A stretch of 64,000 nucleotides of DNA, taken from positions 42,459 to 106,458 of the forward strand of contig NZ_JARZHH010000039.1 in assembly GCF_029946515.1 (NCBI RefSeq). Direction: 5' to 3'. Below, one piece after another: positions 16,635 to 25,232 of the stretch. The DNA is from Polyangium sp. 6x1 (GTDB taxonomy: Bacteria; Myxococcota_A; Polyangia; Polyangiales; Polyangiaceae). Below the pieces are notes generated by a model, which saw only the letters and a list, made by a program, of their open reading frames with translations, was not told where the DNA came from and did no database searches. A program made the position numbers and the translations under genes. Positions within the stretch are counted from its first letter, which is position 1; the number at the start of each line of letters is the position of its first letter.

Positions 16635-18590
16635 ATGGCAGAGGCCAAGCGCGTCGATTTCAATGCATTGCCGAGGGAGGTGCGGGAGCGGCTCATCAGC
16701 TGCATGCAGCACCAGTCGTACCCGTACCCCCTTTTGTCGAGCATCCCCTCGCAAGGCGCGGCCATCGCAGGGTGGTTCGTCCTCGCGCTCCTCGGCTTCA
16801 TCCTCGTCGTCGGCACGCTGCTGCACAAGTTCGGCGAGGAGCTCCAGTCGATGCCGGTGATGTTCCTTTACTTCCTCGGCACGGCGATCGTCCTCTTGTC
16901 GATCCTGTTCTTGATCCGTCGCGTCCGCCTCGGCTCCGCGCTGCCGTACAAGCCCGGACGCTTCCTTTTCCCGATGGATTTCATCAACGCCGAGGATCGC
17001 GTCCTGCGCATCGTGCCGATGAGCGCGCTCGTGGATTTCCGCGGCGTCCATCAGCACACGAACGGCATTTACAACGGCACGACGCTCACCTTCACGTTCG
17101 AGGGTGGCATCACCGAGACGTTCACGATCCACGGCAAGGAGCGCGCGGAGGAGGTCCTCCGGCAGCTCGGCGCCTCGCAGCGCGCGATCCGCGAGGCGGC
17201 AGAGGCGCGTGACATCGAGGCGCTGATGAAGATCGATCCGCTCTTCGAGGTGCGGGTCAAGGACACCTGGGCCGTGCAGGCGCCGCGCGACGAGGACATG
17301 CAGCAGCCGGCCGCGAAATCGCTCGGCGCGCTCCTCGCGAAGGGCACGATCCTCGGCGTCGCCGCCGGCGCCGCGGCCCTGGTCGCCCTGCCGATGTGGC
17401 ACACGCGCAACGTCGCGAGCGACGAGGCGATGTTCACGCACGCGAAAGAAGTCGATCGCGAGTGGTTGTGGGAGCAGTACGTCCGCGAAGGCAAGCGTCA
17501 CCTCGACGAGGCGCGCGACGAGCTGCTGCCGCGCGCGGCGCTCCGCGAGGCCAAGGAGAAGGGCTCGGTCACGGCGCTGCGCGACTTCCTCAAGAAATAC
17601 CCCACGTCGGTGGTCGAGAAGGAGGCGCGCAACGAGATCCACGCGCTCTTCACGAAGACGCTCGGCGAGTTCCGCGAGCAGGCTTCGACGGACGATCCGA
17701 AGCTCCAGCCGTTCATGGAGAAGCTGCTCGGCTACCTCGAGAAAAATGACACGGCCCGCGTCGAGGCGCGCTTCGAGGCGCCGTCGACCGAGAAGCTCGG
17801 CAAGGTCGACCAGCTCCTCCGCGAGAAGGGCGCCGAGATCGAGGGCGGCAACATCGTCCCGGTGGCCCCGCATTTCGGCGAGAAGGTCAGCGTGCAGCGC
17901 GAGGCCGAGATCGTGCGGAGCCTGCAACAGGGCTTCGAAAAGGTCTTCCCGGCCGACGTGATGGCGCTGAAGCAAGGCCCGCGCATCGGCCCCGACGGCA
18001 AGCCCCTCGCGGAGCAGCCGAAGGACGACCGCGACCCGTACGATCGGCTGCGCGAGGCCGCCGGCAGCAAGAACCCCGCGGAGATGCGCGCGGCGCTCGC
18101 GGCGATCGACGCGCGCGACGGCAAGATCACGAAGGACCCCGACGTGAACGACGTCCAGGCGCCGACGATCGAGGTGCGTTACGAGGTGAGCTGGGCCGGC
18201 GATTTCTTCACCGAGGAAAAGGGCGACCGCAAGTTCGTCGGCATCGTGGTCTTCTTCCACGTGGCCATGAAGATCCCGGGCGAGACGGACAAACTCGAGT
18301 TCGACCTGCCCGTGCAGCCGCCGGATCACTTCACAGTCGACTACACGAACCCGATGTACGGCATCGGCGGTGGCCCGAGCGAGGGCCGCGTCTACGACGT
18401 CATGGCGGCGCGCGCGTTCGATCAGCTCAGCGACAGGATGCGCCGCGTCTTCTTCAAGGTCGGCAGCAAGGCCTACGGCCCGCTCGATCCCGATGATGTC
18501 CAGGAGGAGGCCCCGACGCCCGAAGGCGTGTTCGGCCTCCCCAACGGCAAAGCCCCGCCGCCGGGGAAGCGGACGGGGACGAAGCTGTAG
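16635..18590 (+). CDS. Large membrane-anchored protein of unknown function
   Basis: 651 residues, GGAGGT before the ATG. Two transmembrane helices near the N-terminus (AAIAGWFVLALLGFILVVGTLL and MPVMFLYFLGTAIVLLSILFLI) precede a PH-like soluble stretch (RFLFPMDFINAEDRVLRIVPMSALVDFRGVHQ). A third helix near residue 245 (ILGVAAGAAALVALPMW) leads to a long charged C-terminal part with tetratrico-like helices (GSVTALRDFLKKYPTSVVEKEARNEIHALF). The last 200 residues look globular. No enzyme motif found. Confidence 0.75.
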   Translation: MAEAKRVDFNALPREVRERLISCMQHQSYPYPLLSSIPSQGAAIAGWFVLALLGFILVVGTLLHKFGEELQSMPVMFLYFLGTAIVLLSILFLIRRVRLGSALPYKPGRFLFPMDFINAEDRVLRIVPMSALVDFRGVHQHTNGIYNGTTLTFTFEGGITETFTIHGKERAEEVLRQLGASQRAIREAAEARDIEALMKIDPLFEVRVKDTWAVQAPRDEDMQQPAAKSLGALLAKGTILGVAAGAAALVALPMWHTRNVASDEAMFTHAKEVDREWLWEQYVREGKRHLDEARDELLPRAALREAKEKGSVTALRDFLKKYPTSVVEKEARNEIHALFTKTLGEFREQASTDDPKLQPFMEKLLGYLEKNDTARVEARFEAPSTEKLGKVDQLLREKGAEIEGGNIVPVAPHFGEKVSVQREAEIVRSLQQGFEKVFPADVMALKQGPRIGPDGKPLAEQPKDDRDPYDRLREAAGSKNPAEMRAALAAIDARDGKITKDPDVNDVQAPTIEVRYEVSWAGDFFTEEKGDRKFVGIVVFFHVAMKIPGETDKLEFDLPVQPPDHFTVDYTNPMYGIGGGPSEGRVYDVMAARAFDQLSDRMRRVFFKVGSKAYGPLDPDDVQEEAPTPEGVFGLPNGKAPPPGKRTGTKL

Positions 18591-18593
18591 AGG

Positions 18594-21011
18594 CTAGATC
18601 TCCTTCGCGCGTCCCACCTTCGGATCCTCCGACGCGAGCATCGAAAACGCGAGCGGATCCGATTTCCCGAGATCCTCCAGAAGCTGCACGAGCCCCCGGC
18701 GCGAACCGTAGTAGTTCGAGGCGTCGTGGTCCGCGTCGGTGATGCACCCGCGGACGAGCGTCCTCGAAATCGAGGGGAATCGCAGGGCTTCGAGCGCCAT
18801 GGCCCAGAGGCCGTCGACGAAGTTCTGGTCGGCGGGGAACTCGAGCAGCCCGGCCAGCGTGAGCAGGACGGCGCCGCGCTTGCCCGCGAGCGTGTGCATG
18901 GGCGGACCATCGAGCAGGCCCGTGTCGAAGGCGCGCCACAACGCGTCGGCCGCGCAGAGCAGGCGCTTCAGCTCCTTGCCGGCGTGGCTCAGGTGGGCGT
19001 GCATCATCACGTCCGCCTGCATGCCCGCGGGCCCTTCGTCCAACGCTCGGGGGCTCCGCTCGGACAAGCCGAGCTGCGCCCCCGAACCCCCACCCCGTAC
19101 GTACCGACAAACCGCGGGCAAGGCCCCGATCCGCTCGCCGGCGAGGCCCCCGGGCACGTCGGCCGGCGGCTCGCCTTGGCTGTAGAAGCCGCCCGCGTGA
19201 AAGACGTAAAGCAGCTCGCTCTGTCCGGGCAAACCCGCCCAGAGATCCGAGTATTGGGTGACGCGGTTCATGCTGCCCGCGGCCCAGCCGAGCCCCGTGG
19301 CCGCCTCGCCGCCGATCTGCGAGGGCGCGACGCCCGGATCGCGGGGGCTCAGCGAGGCGCGCAGGTCCTCGGCGAGCTCGGCGATCGTGAGGTCGAGGAA
19401 GCCGTCGTAGAGGTCGGCGCGGCCGTCGCGGTTGACGTCCTGGAAGCGCGCGACGACGAGGGGATTGCCGGGCCCGATGAACTGCGAGAACCCCGGGAAG
19501 CTCGCCTGCGCGTGATGCCATTGCGCGCGCCGCATGCGGGCCTCGATCTGGGCGTGCGTCTCCTTCTCGCACATGCCGCGGAGCAGCTCGACGAAGCAAT
19601 CGACGCCCTCGGAGGCGTTCATCTTGCCGTCCGGCCCACCCGTGCGGAAATACGTGCTGTCCCAGGACGAGTAGATGTCGGCGTCGGGGAAGGCGCGCGC
19701 GATGGCGAAGCGGGTTGTCAGTCCGGCACATTGCGCGTTCATCATGATCTTGTAGCCGGCCTGGCGCGCGGTGGCCGTGGCGGCGCGCATGTCGTAGGCG
19801 CCGAGCTGGGCATGGCGGTTGATGAAGACGCCGACGAACGCCGCGTCGGCCATTTCGAGGTTCTCGTCGTCGGGCCGCGCGGCGCGCGCGTAGAGCCAGA
19901 CGGGATCGCCGCCCGGGGTGCGGAACGGCGCTTCGAGGACGCGATACGTGCCGTATTTCGGGGGCTTCGGCGAGCCGTCGGGCGCCGGGATTTCGCGGAA
20001 GCCGTAGCGGCCGAGGAGGATGTCGACCTCGCCCTCGTGGAAATCGCGGGCCGAGCACATGGCGAAGCGCCACGGGCCGGGGAGCGCGTCGTAGGGCGGC
20101 GCCTCGCGTACGAGGCTCCGGACGAGGCTCCGCGCGCGCTGGCGGTCCGCTTTGGAGAGCGCCGGCGCGCGCATCGAGAGGAGCTGAATCGCGTGCGCCC
20201 GGAGCGCCGGCACGGCCGTGGGGCCGGTCTCGCCGGCGACGAGCGCGAACATCAGGGCCGCGGCCTGGTCGGCCGTGGCGCGGAACGCCGGATCCCGGAG
20301 CGTGGTGGCCACGAGGTGCGAGAGCACGGTGAGCGCGGCCGATCGGATCTGCGCGGCCGCGATCGGCTCATTTCGCGCATATGCGGAGGTCGTCCTCGCG
20401 GCGGCGACGGCGCTGCTGGCCTGGTCGAGCAGGCCCGCGGCCTGCGGCGCGGTGAGCCGCTCGGGGCGCAAGGGTTCGTCGGGGTGAAACGCGCTCGGCG
20501 GAAAGAGGCGTTCGAAGGTCGTGGTGCGGCGGGACGAGACCCAGCGCGCGGCGCGGACGAGCGCGGGGCCCGCGTCGAGGCCGCGCGGCGGCTTCCCCGG
20601 CTCGGTGGCGAACGAGCCGTCGGGCAGGAGCCATAACGACGGCGCGCCCTCGCGCCCGGCTGTCAAATCGAGGGCCGCGGCGGCCTCGGGGGCGGCGGCC
20701 TGCCCGAGGTGGTTCGGCGGCACGACGGCGACGCCTTCGATCCTGCGCCGCACGGGGGATCGACCGGGGAAGACGACGCGCACGCTCTTGTTTCGGTGCG
20801 CCTCGAGCATCCGGATCGTCGCCTCCGGCACGGGGGGCGCGAGCCGCACGGCATACTCGCGATCCCCGGCGAGCAGGACGTGCACGCCGGGCGTGCGCGG
20901 CGCGTCCTTCCAGCGCTCGGCGGCTGCCTTTCCCGCGCCGACGAGGACGACCGGCACGTCGACGTTTTCACCCGGGGTCGCGCGAAAGCGAAGGAGAATG
21001 GGGTCGGGCAT
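18594..21011 (-). CDS. Large protein of unknown function with His/Cys and Ca-loop motifs
   Basis: 805 residues, no signal peptide. I recognise no named family. Visible features: a hydrophobic strand ending in a His (FVGVFINRH, H400) and a second strand ending in a Cys (KIMMNAQCAG, C428), the order and context seen in caspase/CHAT-type clan CD peptidases; and an EF-hand/dockerin-like loop, DVNRDGRADLYDG (residues 525-537). Residues about 640-656 (GGGSGAQLGLSERSPRA) come from a 43-bp palindromic repeat. The peptidase idea is speculative. The ATG has GGAG upstream. Confidence 0.7.
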   Translation of the reverse strand: MPDPILLRFRATPGENVDVPVVLVGAGKAAAERWKDAPRTPGVHVLLAGDREYAVRLAPPVPEATIRMLEAHRNKSVRVVFPGRSPVRRRIEGVAVVPPNHLGQAAAPEAAAALDLTAGREGAPSLWLLPDGSFATEPGKPPRGLDAGPALVRAARWVSSRRTTTFERLFPPSAFHPDEPLRPERLTAPQAAGLLDQASSAVAAARTTSAYARNEPIAAAQIRSAALTVLSHLVATTLRDPAFRATADQAAALMFALVAGETGPTAVPALRAHAIQLLSMRAPALSKADRQRARSLVRSLVREAPPYDALPGPWRFAMCSARDFHEGEVDILLGRYGFREIPAPDGSPKPPKYGTYRVLEAPFRTPGGDPVWLYARAARPDDENLEMADAAFVGVFINRHAQLGAYDMRAATATARQAGYKIMMNAQCAGLTTRFAIARAFPDADIYSSWDSTYFRTGGPDGKMNASEGVDCFVELLRGMCEKETHAQIEARMRRAQWHHAQASFPGFSQFIGPGNPLVVARFQDVNRDGRADLYDGFLDLTIAELAEDLRASLSPRDPGVAPSQIGGEAATGLGWAAGSMNRVTQYSDLWAGLPGQSELLYVFHAGGFYSQGEPPADVPGGLAGERIGALPAVCRYVRGGGSGAQLGLSERSPRALDEGPAGMQADVMMHAHLSHAGKELKRLLCAADALWRAFDTGLLDGPPMHTLAGKRGAVLLTLAGLLEFPADQNFVDGLWAMALEALRFPSISRTLVRGCITDADHDASNYYGSRRGLVQLLEDLGKSDPLAFSMLASEDPKVGRAKEI
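19049..19091 (+). repeat. 43-bp palindromic repeat, copy 2 (in the 805-residue protein gene)
   Basis: Same ends and length as the copy at 8466: GGGGGCTCCGCTCGG, a 4-base loop, GCCGAGC, then GCGCCCCCGAACCCCC. The gene runs on the opposite strand, so the element is read antisense as GGSGAQLGLSERSPRA, without a stop or frameshift. Confidence 0.85.
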
Positions 21012-21159
21012 GAGGATTCGCTCCGAGGAGAAGCGTCCTCCGATTCGGCGGGGGGGATCAACGGAAAACGGGGCGGGGCCGAGAGGAAAGTGGTGCGTTC
21101 AGGCTGGAAATGGGCGGCGCCCCTGACGCAGACCTCTGGCTCTACGTGAGGCGCTCCTT

Positions 21160-21459
21160 TCACCACTCGACCAGCAGGGACTCGGGCACGTCGAATTGCG
21201 TCTCTCCCTCGACGGATTCAACGCCCCACGGCTCGGTCGTATCGATGCGGGCGATACCTGCGCACTGCGAGATGAGCTTGCAATGGATGACGCCCGGTTG
21301 CGGGTACTCACTTTGCTCATCCAGCAGAGCTTCGGTGACGATCGGCACCTTTTCGAAGAACGACCAGCGGCGGCCGTGTACGTCGATCAAGTGGCAGTCG
21401 ACCCAGCCGGGTTGGGCGTCGTCGGCGTACCTTACGATCTGGATCCGGACGCCGATCAC
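21160..21459 (-). CDS. Small hypothetical acidic protein
   Basis: 99 residues, GTG start. The sequence (RIQIVRYADDAQPGWVDCHLID ... EKVPIVTEALLDEQSEYPQPGVIHCKL) looks like a compact beta-sheet domain, net acidic, without signal or membrane segment. It resembles small hypothetical proteins that occur beside immunity-type genes, but I cannot name a family. It follows the DUF5713-like gene by 7 bases on the same strand. Confidence 0.65.
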   Translation of the reverse strand: MIGVRIQIVRYADDAQPGWVDCHLIDVHGRRWSFFEKVPIVTEALLDEQSEYPQPGVIHCKLISQCAGIARIDTTEPWGVESVEGETQFDVPESLLVEW

Positions 21460-21466
21460 GGTCGCG

Positions 21467-21802
21467 TCACCAATCCCGCGGCGCGATCGCCTCTTCGATG
21501 TCGAATTCGTAGCCGTAGGCGTCGAGGATGAAGCCGATGTCCTCCGCGATGGCCTCGCGCGCGACGGTTTCGATTTCGCTCTCCGCTTCGAAAAACTCCT
21601 CCTGGAGATCGTTGAATGCCTCCGTCGTGGCGTGCGTGAGCGCGTAGACCGCTTTCCCCTTGGGCGCCTCCTTTTCGATTCGCTCCGCGAGCGCCGCGAG
21701 GAGCCGCTGTCCCTTCTCGACGAGGTGCTTCGGGTAGTAGTCGTCCTCGATCATCGACTCCAGGAATTTTCGCTGTGCGACGGTCTCGTTCTTGATGGTC
21801 AT
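21467..21802 (-). CDS. DUF5713-like protein
   Basis: 111 residues from the ATG with GAGGG upstream. Acidic, helical protein with DDYYPKHLVEKGQRLLAALAERIEKEAPKG, YALTHATTEAFNDLQEEF and the C-terminal EEAIAPRDW, which fits the DUF5713 pattern as I remember it. The biochemical role is unknown. Small acidic single-domain proteins of this kind are often immunity proteins, which is only an inference here. Confidence 0.68.
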   Translation of the reverse strand: MTIKNETVAQRKFLESMIEDDYYPKHLVEKGQRLLAALAERIEKEAPKGKAVYALTHATTEAFNDLQEEFFEAESEIETVAREAIAEDIGFILDAYGYEFDIEEAIAPRDW

Positions 21803-21877
21803 TTCGCCCTCGGCAGCATGCCACCCCTCAGCCATATGCACAAGCGCGGGCTCGGACGGCGGACTGGTGTGGTGACC

Positions 21878-22369
21878 CTACGAGTCCACGTCCTCCAGCA
21901 GGCATTCGGCGACCTCCGCAGCCAATGTGGCCGAGCGGAGACGTGCGGGAGAGCGGTCGCTAGCAATTGCAAGAATCATCGCGAGCATCTTACCGGCTTG
22001 CATACGCAACAAGCGTCGGAGCTCACCGCGGAGGCCAGTCTCGGGATCGACGCCTTCGAATTCGAACCCGCGCTCGGGACAGAAGGAGCCGAGGAGATCG
22101 ATGAGCGCGTCGAGCGTCGTTCGACGCGCAAGCTCATTGTCGCTTTCCAGGATGCGGGCGAGGAAGGGGAGCGTCGGCAGGACGACCGGGTAGTACGTAC
22201 CGCAGTGATTGTTTCCGACGGCATACAGAAAGTCGTCGTAGGCGCGGCGCGCCTCCTCCTCGGATACGCACGAGGCGAGGGCGCGAAGCGCGGATGGGAC
22301 GTGGTCGGGCTCGTTCCATTCGGGCTGCGGGAAAGACGCCCAGGGGACATCGTCGACATCGTCCAGCAT
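21878..22369 (-). CDS. HEAT-like hypothetical protein
   Basis: 163 residues, acidic and helical. Segments such as YYPVVLPTLPFLARILESDN and RRTTLDALIDLLGSF resemble HEAT-like repeat helices seen in small immunity-type proteins. No signal peptide or membrane helix. It lies between the HNH gene pair and the DUF5713-like gene, all on the minus strand, in a stretch with visibly lower GC than its surroundings. Confidence 0.65.
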   Translation of the reverse strand: MLDDVDDVPWASFPQPEWNEPDHVPSALRALASCVSEEEARRAYDDFLYAVGNNHCGTYYPVVLPTLPFLARILESDNELARRTTLDALIDLLGSFCPERGFEFEGVDPETGLRGELRRLLRMQAGKMLAMILAIASDRSPARLRSATLAAEVAECLLEDVDS

Positions 22370-22407
22370 GGAGACTTCGTCCTCTTGCCCCCACGAGTCC
22401 TATTCGC

Positions 22408-22815
22408 TCAAGGGTGCCATCCACGCCGCAAGAGCAATGCGCGCAGCCGGACTCGCCCCTCGTCGTTCATGTCCAGGAGATGCATGGTCGCGCGCCCCTC
22501 GGCCGTCACCCCATGCATGGTCCCGTCCGATCCCACCGAAAAGTGCTCGCCCCACGACTGCCGCCTCGGATGATAGAGTGGCACGATGGCGCTGGTCACG
22601 GGGTCGATCGACGCGATGTTCGGCCCCTTCTTCAGATTGCAGCGAATGCAGCAGAGGCACAGGTTGTCCACACCATCCGATCCCCGATGCTGTCGCCCGA
22701 TGATGTGGTCGACCTGATGGGGCAGAATCGACGTACTCTGGGGAAAACGACAATACTCGCACGCGCCCTGGGCGCGCCGCTGGACCAGCTCCCGCGCGTC
22801 GCTGGCAAGCTTCAC
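22408..22815 (-). CDS. HNH endonuclease
   Basis: 135 residues. Zinc-binding Cys pairs C19/C22 (CEYCR) and C56/C59 (CIRCN) frame the catalytic segment HQVDHIIGRQHRGSDGVDNLCL with the D-H of the HNH motif at residues 36-37 and N51. Such small HNH proteins cut double-stranded DNA, usually with little sequence specificity. The start ATG overlaps the stop of the preceding small gene (ATGA), so the two are translationally coupled. Confidence 0.85.
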   Translation of the reverse strand: MKLASDARELVQRRAQGACEYCRFPQSTSILPHQVDHIIGRQHRGSDGVDNLCLCCIRCNLKKGPNIASIDPVTSAIVPLYHPRRQSWGEHFSVGSDGTMHGVTAEGRATMHLLDMNDEGRVRLRALLLRRGWHP

Positions 22816-23027
22816 GAGGCAGCGCGCATCGTCCAGAACTCCTCGGCCTGTAGCTTGAGGAGGCTGAGCGTGTCGTTCAGGCGGACGACCTCGGCGTATT
22901 CCTGGTACTCTTCAGGCGTGAGGGCACCAGCGGTGCTCTTCTGCGCGAGTTCTTCGACGCGCGGGGCCAGATCCCTGCTGACCGCATCGAGCGCCGCTTC
23001 GAGCTGCTCCAAGGTTCGCTTTTCCAC
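22812..23027 (-). CDS. Small partner protein of the HNH nuclease
   Basis: 71 residues, GTG start with GAGGG upstream. Entirely helical and acidic (TLEQLEAALDAVSRDLAPRVEELAQK, EYAEVVRLNDTLSLLKLQAEEFW). It overlaps the HNH gene by 4 bases. The arrangement of a small acidic helical protein translated just before a nuclease fits an antitoxin or inhibitor, but no known antitoxin family is recognised. Confidence 0.68.
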   Translation of the reverse strand: MEKRTLEQLEAALDAVSRDLAPRVEELAQKSTAGALTPEEYQEYAEVVRLNDTLSLLKLQAEEFWTMRAAS

Positions 23028-23227
23028 GCGTCATTCCCTCGCCGACGTCTGCCGCTAGCATGCCACCCCTCCCCCGCTGGCACAAGCTCGGCCTCGAATC
23101 AGAGACCGTTTGCCCAGGGATATCAGCGTCCTGCCGCGGATGCCGCCCATCCTCCTGTCGCGCGCGCCGCGCGCCCTCTCGTCGTCCTCATCGCACCCCC
23201 TCCAGATCCTGCTACCGTCCTCCCCCC

Positions 23228-23962
23228 ATGGAACCCCGCACCCTCGGCCCCCTCCGCGTCCACGCCCGTGGCGGCGACGATCACCGCGGCGGCGGCGACG
23301 GCCCCGCGATTCTCCTCTGCCACGGCTTCGGCGCGCCCGGCGAGGACCTCGTCAGCCTCTCTCGCGTCATCGACGCCGGCCGCGGCGTTCGCTGGTTCTT
23401 CCCCGAGGCCCCCCTCGAAGTCGAGGTCGGCCCCGGCATGCACGGCCGTGCCTGGTGGGACATCGGCATGGATCGGCTGATGACGCTCCTCATGCGCGGC
23501 GACATCGACGGCGCCATGAAGCGCCTCGACGAGGTGCCCGACGGACTCGCGCCGGCCCGCGACGCGCTCGCGGAGACCATCGAGGTCCTCGTCAAGGATC
23601 ACGGCGTGCGGCGCGATCAGCTCCTCGTGGGCGGGTTTTCCCAGGGCGCCATGGTCACGACCGAGCTCGTGACCCACCTCGGTGAGCCCTTCGCCGGCCT
23701 CGCCGTGCTCTCGGGCACCCGGCTCGGCGGCGACCGCTGGCAGGCCGGGCTCGATGCGATCGGTGAGCGGCTCGCGGCATTCATCTCGCACGGACGGCGC
23801 GATCCGCTCCTGCCTTTTGGGCGCGCCGAGATCCTCCGCGACATGATGACCTCGGCGAAAGCCCGGGTGACGTGGGTGCCGCACGGCGGGGCGCACGAGA
23901 TCCCCCAGGTCGTCGTGAACGGGCTCGGGACGTTCGCGCAGGCGCGGCTCGGCGGCGCGTAA
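23228..23962 (+). CDS. Alpha/beta hydrolase, phospholipase/carboxylesterase type
   Basis: 244 residues. Begins with ILLCHGFGAPGEDLVSLSRV (oxyanion HGFG) and contains the nucleophile elbow GFSQGA with S138. The acid (D in SHGRRDPLLP) and His (PHGGAHEIP) complete the triad. This matches the phospholipase/carboxylesterase branch (EstB/YpfH-like). Cytoplasmic; no signal peptide. The ATG is taken where similarity begins. Confidence 0.88.
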   Translation: MEPRTLGPLRVHARGGDDHRGGGDGPAILLCHGFGAPGEDLVSLSRVIDAGRGVRWFFPEAPLEVEVGPGMHGRAWWDIGMDRLMTLLMRGDIDGAMKRLDEVPDGLAPARDALAETIEVLVKDHGVRRDQLLVGGFSQGAMVTTELVTHLGEPFAGLAVLSGTRLGGDRWQAGLDAIGERLAAFISHGRRDPLLPFGRAEILRDMMTSAKARVTWVPHGGAHEIPQVVVNGLGTFAQARLGGA

Positions 23963-24009
23963 CGCCCGAGCCCTCCCCTTTTCCAGCGCGCGGGCGTACA
24001 CTCTTCCCC

Positions 24010-24561
24010 ATGCTCCGACGCTTCCACATCGCCGAGCCTTGCAGCGAACGCTGGGAGTCGATGGCGGGGTCGGAATCGCGGCGGCATTGCGGTTCGTGCG
24101 ACAAGCAGGTCGTCGCGCTCGCCGAGCTCACACCGGAAGAGGCCGATCGCCTGATCGCCTCAGCTCGGCCGCATTCGCTCTGCGTGCGGGTGGAGCACGA
24201 CGAGGAGGGAAACGTCCTCTTCCGCGATCGCGAGCCGAATCCCCCGCCTGCCCGGCGTTTGCCCCGCCTGCGCCTCGCCGTGGGGGCCTCGCTCCTCGTC
24301 GCCGCCTGCGGCAAGGGCGAGCCCGCCCCGACCGCGACGAACGAGGCCGCGATGCCCGAGGTCGCCGAGGCGCAGGCGTCGCCCACGCCGCTCCCGTCGC
24401 CCGAGCCCGAGGCGCGGCCGAACACACCCCCCGAGGCGCCGGCCGGCCTGAAGCCGCACGAGCACAAGCACGACAAGGCCTCGGTCCCGGGCAAACCGAA
24501 CACGCGGGTCACCACGGGCTGCGCCTGCGCGATGGACGATCCGCTCTGTAGCTGCCTCTGA
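24010..24561 (+). CDS. Hypothetical protein with Cys-rich N-terminus
   Basis: 183 residues. The N-terminal module (MLRRFHIAEPCSERWESMAG ... HCGSCDKQVVALAELTPEEA) with a CxxC pair looks like a small zinc- or metal-binding domain that recurs in myxobacterial proteins. A short hydrophobic segment (LRLAVGASLLVAACG) comes midway, then a Pro-rich linker and a C-terminus with clustered cysteines (TTGCACAMDDPLCSCL). It may be a membrane-anchored protein with metal sites on both sides. Function unknown. Confidence 0.68.
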   Translation: MLRRFHIAEPCSERWESMAGSESRRHCGSCDKQVVALAELTPEEADRLIASARPHSLCVRVEHDEEGNVLFRDREPNPPPARRLPRLRLAVGASLLVAACGKGEPAPTATNEAAMPEVAEAQASPTPLPSPEPEARPNTPPEAPAGLKPHEHKHDKASVPGKPNTRVTTGCACAMDDPLCSCL

Positions 24562-24562
24562 C

Positions 24563-25042
24563 CTACGACGGTTCGCGCGTGGGCGCGGCGTCCGCGGGCC
24601 AGAGCCTGCGAAAGCCGAGGCCGACGATCGTGCCGTCGCCGCGCTCCACGAGCGCGCCGAAGCGGCATTTCTCCACGAGCGTGCCCTCGTCCACGCGGCC
24701 CTCGTCGAGGTAACGGACCCGCTGGCCCTCGGTCAGCGTGGCGAAGACCCGCGCGTCGGCGGCGATCGCCAGGAGATCCCGTGGGAGCGCCGCGTCGAGC
24801 GGGGCCGCCACGGCGCGACGGGTCCGACGCACCACATTCTCGTCGACCCACACGTCGAGCTCGTCTCCCCGGACGAACAGGACCACGCCCGTCAGCCGAA
24901 CGCCGCCCGGCGTCGTGAACGTGACCGCGTCGCCTGCCCCCGGCTCGGTCGAAGCGCGCCCGCCGAGGCGCTTGCGCATGGCGTCGACCGTCGGCAGCGG
25001 CGACTTGGGCGTCAGGACGGGGAGGCCGAATTTCCGGACCAT
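24563..25042 (-). CDS. Hypothetical protein with SH3-like folds
   Basis: About 159 residues, no signal peptide. Several short beta-rich segments (GDAVTFTTPGGVRLTGVVLFVRGDELDVWVDE; GQRVRYLDEGRVDEGTLVEKCRFGALVERGDG) suggest two small barrel modules. An ATG at 25054 would add four residues. The gene is convergent with, and one base from, the preceding gene. No family recognised. Confidence 0.62.
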   Translation of the reverse strand: MVRKFGLPVLTPKSPLPTVDAMRKRLGGRASTEPGAGDAVTFTTPGGVRLTGVVLFVRGDELDVWVDENVVRRTRRAVAAPLDAALPRDLLAIAADARVFATLTEGQRVRYLDEGRVDEGTLVEKCRFGALVERGDGTIVGLGFRRLWPADAAPTREPS

Positions 25043-25054
25043 CGAACCCACCAT

Positions 25055-25232
25055 AGCCCGGCCCGCCCTCCGCCGCGATCCCCGTCGTGCCCCACGGGCG
25101 GCGTGAGCTGACCTACGGTTTTCCCACGGAGCACGATTTATTTTTCGTGGTCTCACTTTTTTTTCGGACGATCGGGTCGTTCGACACATGGAGCTGATTG
25201 AGGGACCTCTGTGTCCGGTCCCGTAAAACCCC
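25055..25232. promoter_or_regulatory. AT-rich divergent promoter region
   Basis: 178 bases between divergent genes. Around 25120-25170 the sequence becomes strikingly AT-rich for this genome (a TTTATTTTT run and an 8-base T run at 25157-25164). A CCACG/CGTGG inverted repeat (25124-25128 and 25146-25150) precedes the T run, which could also read as a weak terminator. Most likely it holds promoters for one or both flanking genes. Confidence 0.45.

Noticed and set aside
25124..25164. Hairpin plus T-run as a rho-independent terminator
   Set aside because: Stem is only 5 bp with a long loop, and the flanking genes diverge from this gap, so nothing needs termination here.
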